Shown here piece by piece: positions 7,230 to 8,097 of a DNA stretch of 8,097 bases (positions are counted from its first letter, which is position 1; every line of letters starts with the position of its first letter). This DNA comes from Planctomycetales bacterium (GTDB lineage: Bacteria > 4484-113 > JAFGCY01). The stretch lies in the NCBI GenBank assembly GCA_024645305.1, contig JAHEFU010000126.1, forward strand, positions 1 through 8,097. Direction: 5' to 3'. Below the pieces are notes generated by a model. That model was not told the origin of the DNA and did not search any database. It saw nothing but the letters and a program-made list of their open reading frames with translations. Both the position numbers and the translations under genes were made by a program.

Positions 7230-8097
7230 ATGTACGGGAAAGCTAACAACAGCCAGAGGATTGCCAGCCGACTACTGATCGCAGTCCTGCTGATTGGCCT
7301 GACGGGCTGCGGCGGTGCTGACAATCAGACGTCCCTGCCTTCCACTCCGGACAGCGCGATCCAGCTGCCTGATAACGTGGACAGGGTGATCGGCACTATT
7401 GGCGATGAGGACTACGACGGCGTACCAGACAGCGTGGAGGCGATGATCGGAACTGACCCAACCCGGATTGACTCCGATGGGGACGGACTGACGGACCACT
7501 ACGAGCTGTGGGGCGTGCAGGGTTTCCCCGTTGGCAAGATAGGCAGTCTCTCCAACCTGCCCGATGCTGATGGCGACGGCCTCAACGCTGCCCTGGACAT
7601 CGGCGAGGCCGGAGGAAAAGTGCTGAAGAGCACGAGCGCCATCGGTGATGACCGTATCCGTGTGCCCTATCCGGACATCGATCCCCAGCCCGAGAATGAT
7701 CTCGACGGCGACTGGATCCCCAGTGACTTCGAGCTCGAGGGATTCTATTACGAACTTGATGCAGCTACCGGCGAGGACTGGTTCGTCAAGTGGGACGGGG
7801 ACATCTCCCGGCCCTACCAGAAGACTGATCCCACCCAGTGGAGCACTGACGGTGATCCCTGGAGCGACTGGGAAGAGTCTACCAAGATCAACATTGACCA
7901 GCGCATCAAGGCTCCGGGAGACCATCCCTGCATCCCGGCCTACCCCGAGATCTTCGTGAGCATGCGGGACTTCACGATCACGCTCAACGAGGACACCAGC
8001 ATCACTGACAATGAGGGTGGCAGTACCCAGGACAGCTGGAAGCAGTCCACCGCCCATGTAGATAAGAGCACCAACAAGATCGGTGGCGGCGGCAGCC
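7230..8097 (+). CDS. PA-like / binary-toxin-B-family lipoprotein (second of the tandem pair), 3'-partial
   Basis: The frame is open from ATG 7230 to the end of the window: 289 residues plus one base, with no stop, so the gene is truncated by the window edge. It has a lipoprotein signal peptide with lipobox L-T-G-C and Cys27, followed by Gly-Gly. Calcium motifs lie at 59-67 (DEDYDGVPD), 81-89 (DSDGDGLTD), 112-123 (DADGDGLNAALD) and 157-168 (DLDGDWIPSDFE). The last keeps the D-x-D-x-D-x-I-x(4)-E spacing of the PA calcium site, with Trp replacing the usual Gly at 162. PTQWSTDGDPWSDWEE (201-216) and DHPCIPAYPE (231-240) match the first lipoprotein and PA. From about residue 50 to 240 the two paralogues are roughly 60% identical by eye, with only about a one-residue gap. 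They diverge in the signal peptide, in the linker before the first calcium loop and after about residue 245. The visible part stops where the pore-forming region should begin (…KIGGGGS), so pore and domain 3 sequences cannot be confirmed. It is probably a second protomer or a diversified copy. Confidence 0.5.
   Translation, partial: MYGKANNSQRIASRLLIAVLLIGLTGCGGADNQTSLPSTPDSAIQLPDNVDRVIGTIGDEDYDGVPDSVEAMIGTDPTRIDSDGDGLTDHYELWGVQGFPVGKIGSLSNLPDADGDGLNAALDIGEAGGKVLKSTSAIGDDRIRVPYPDIDPQPENDLDGDWIPSDFELEGFYYELDAATGEDWFVKWDGDISRPYQKTDPTQWSTDGDPWSDWEESTKINIDQRIKAPGDHPCIPAYPEIFVSMRDFTITLNEDTSITDNEGGSTQDSWKQSTAHVDKSTNKIGGGGS

Noticed and set aside
6611..7324. 237-codon open frame on the minus strand spanning the junction of the two lipoproteins
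   Set aside because: It overlaps the C-terminus and start of two supported forward genes and has no recognisable domain.
7272..8057. 261-codon open frame on the minus strand at the right end
   Set aside because: It is antisense to the second PA-like lipoprotein, whose forward translation matches its paralogue. The similar minus-strand frame opposite the first paralogue (4658-5281) is explained by the shared forward sequence.

Overview
The window is GC-rich and coding on the + strand almost end to end. It holds three large genes for exported, calcium-binding, multidomain proteins. There are no RNA genes, mobile elements or CRISPR arrays. The only non-coding stretches are 51 nt between genes 1 and 2 and 1 nt between genes 2 and 3. 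Two of the proteins carry clear bacterial lipoprotein signal peptides. The first is a modular surface or secreted protein with a dockerin-like loop and PKD, PPC and FN3 modules. That style is typical of free-living environmental bacteria, often uncultured Gram-negative-type lineages known from metagenomes. The phylum cannot be fixed from this sequence.

Layout. Bases 2-4552 are the 3' part of a giant gene whose start lies outside the window. In order it encodes one calcium loop of dockerin type, an FN3-like module, seven PKD domains, two PPC (pre-peptidase C-terminal) domains and four FN3-like domains. Bases 4604-7228 encode an 874-residue lipoprotein. Bases 7230-8097 encode the first 289 residues of a second lipoprotein, a tandem paralogue of the one before it, cut by the window end. 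Genes 2 and 3 are separated by one base (TGA-T-ATG) and are very probably co-transcribed and translationally coupled.

Main discovery. Lipoproteins 2 and 3 look like distant members of the anthrax protective antigen / clostridial binary toxin B family, the oligomeric pore and translocase components. The evidence in gene 2 is: the calcium site D-x-D-x-D-G-I-P-x(4)-E; the downstream WST-x-x-DP-[YW]-SD-[FW]-E block; the HP-x(3)-AYP block; an amphipathic two-strand stretch where the pore hairpin should be; the W-[SA]-x...RL-x-x-N-x-[RK]-x-VN-x-GT block; a Phe in a plausible phi-clamp position; and a recognisable domain 3 (TAR, TL-x-[ED]-A, NFD, NIL). They differ from classical toxins. They are lipid-anchored, they have thrombospondin-3-like calcium repeats in place of the N-terminal PA14 region, they lack an R-x-x-R activation site near the expected position, and gene 2 has an unrecognised C-terminal region where the receptor-binding domain would be. 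No enzymatic A subunit is visible in the window.

How they may work together (inference): a calcium-stabilised, membrane-tethered, possibly hetero-oligomeric PA-like pore encoded by a tandem pair, next to a giant adhesin-like surface protein. Homology to the PA fold is well supported by eye. Toxin or translocase function is not demonstrated.
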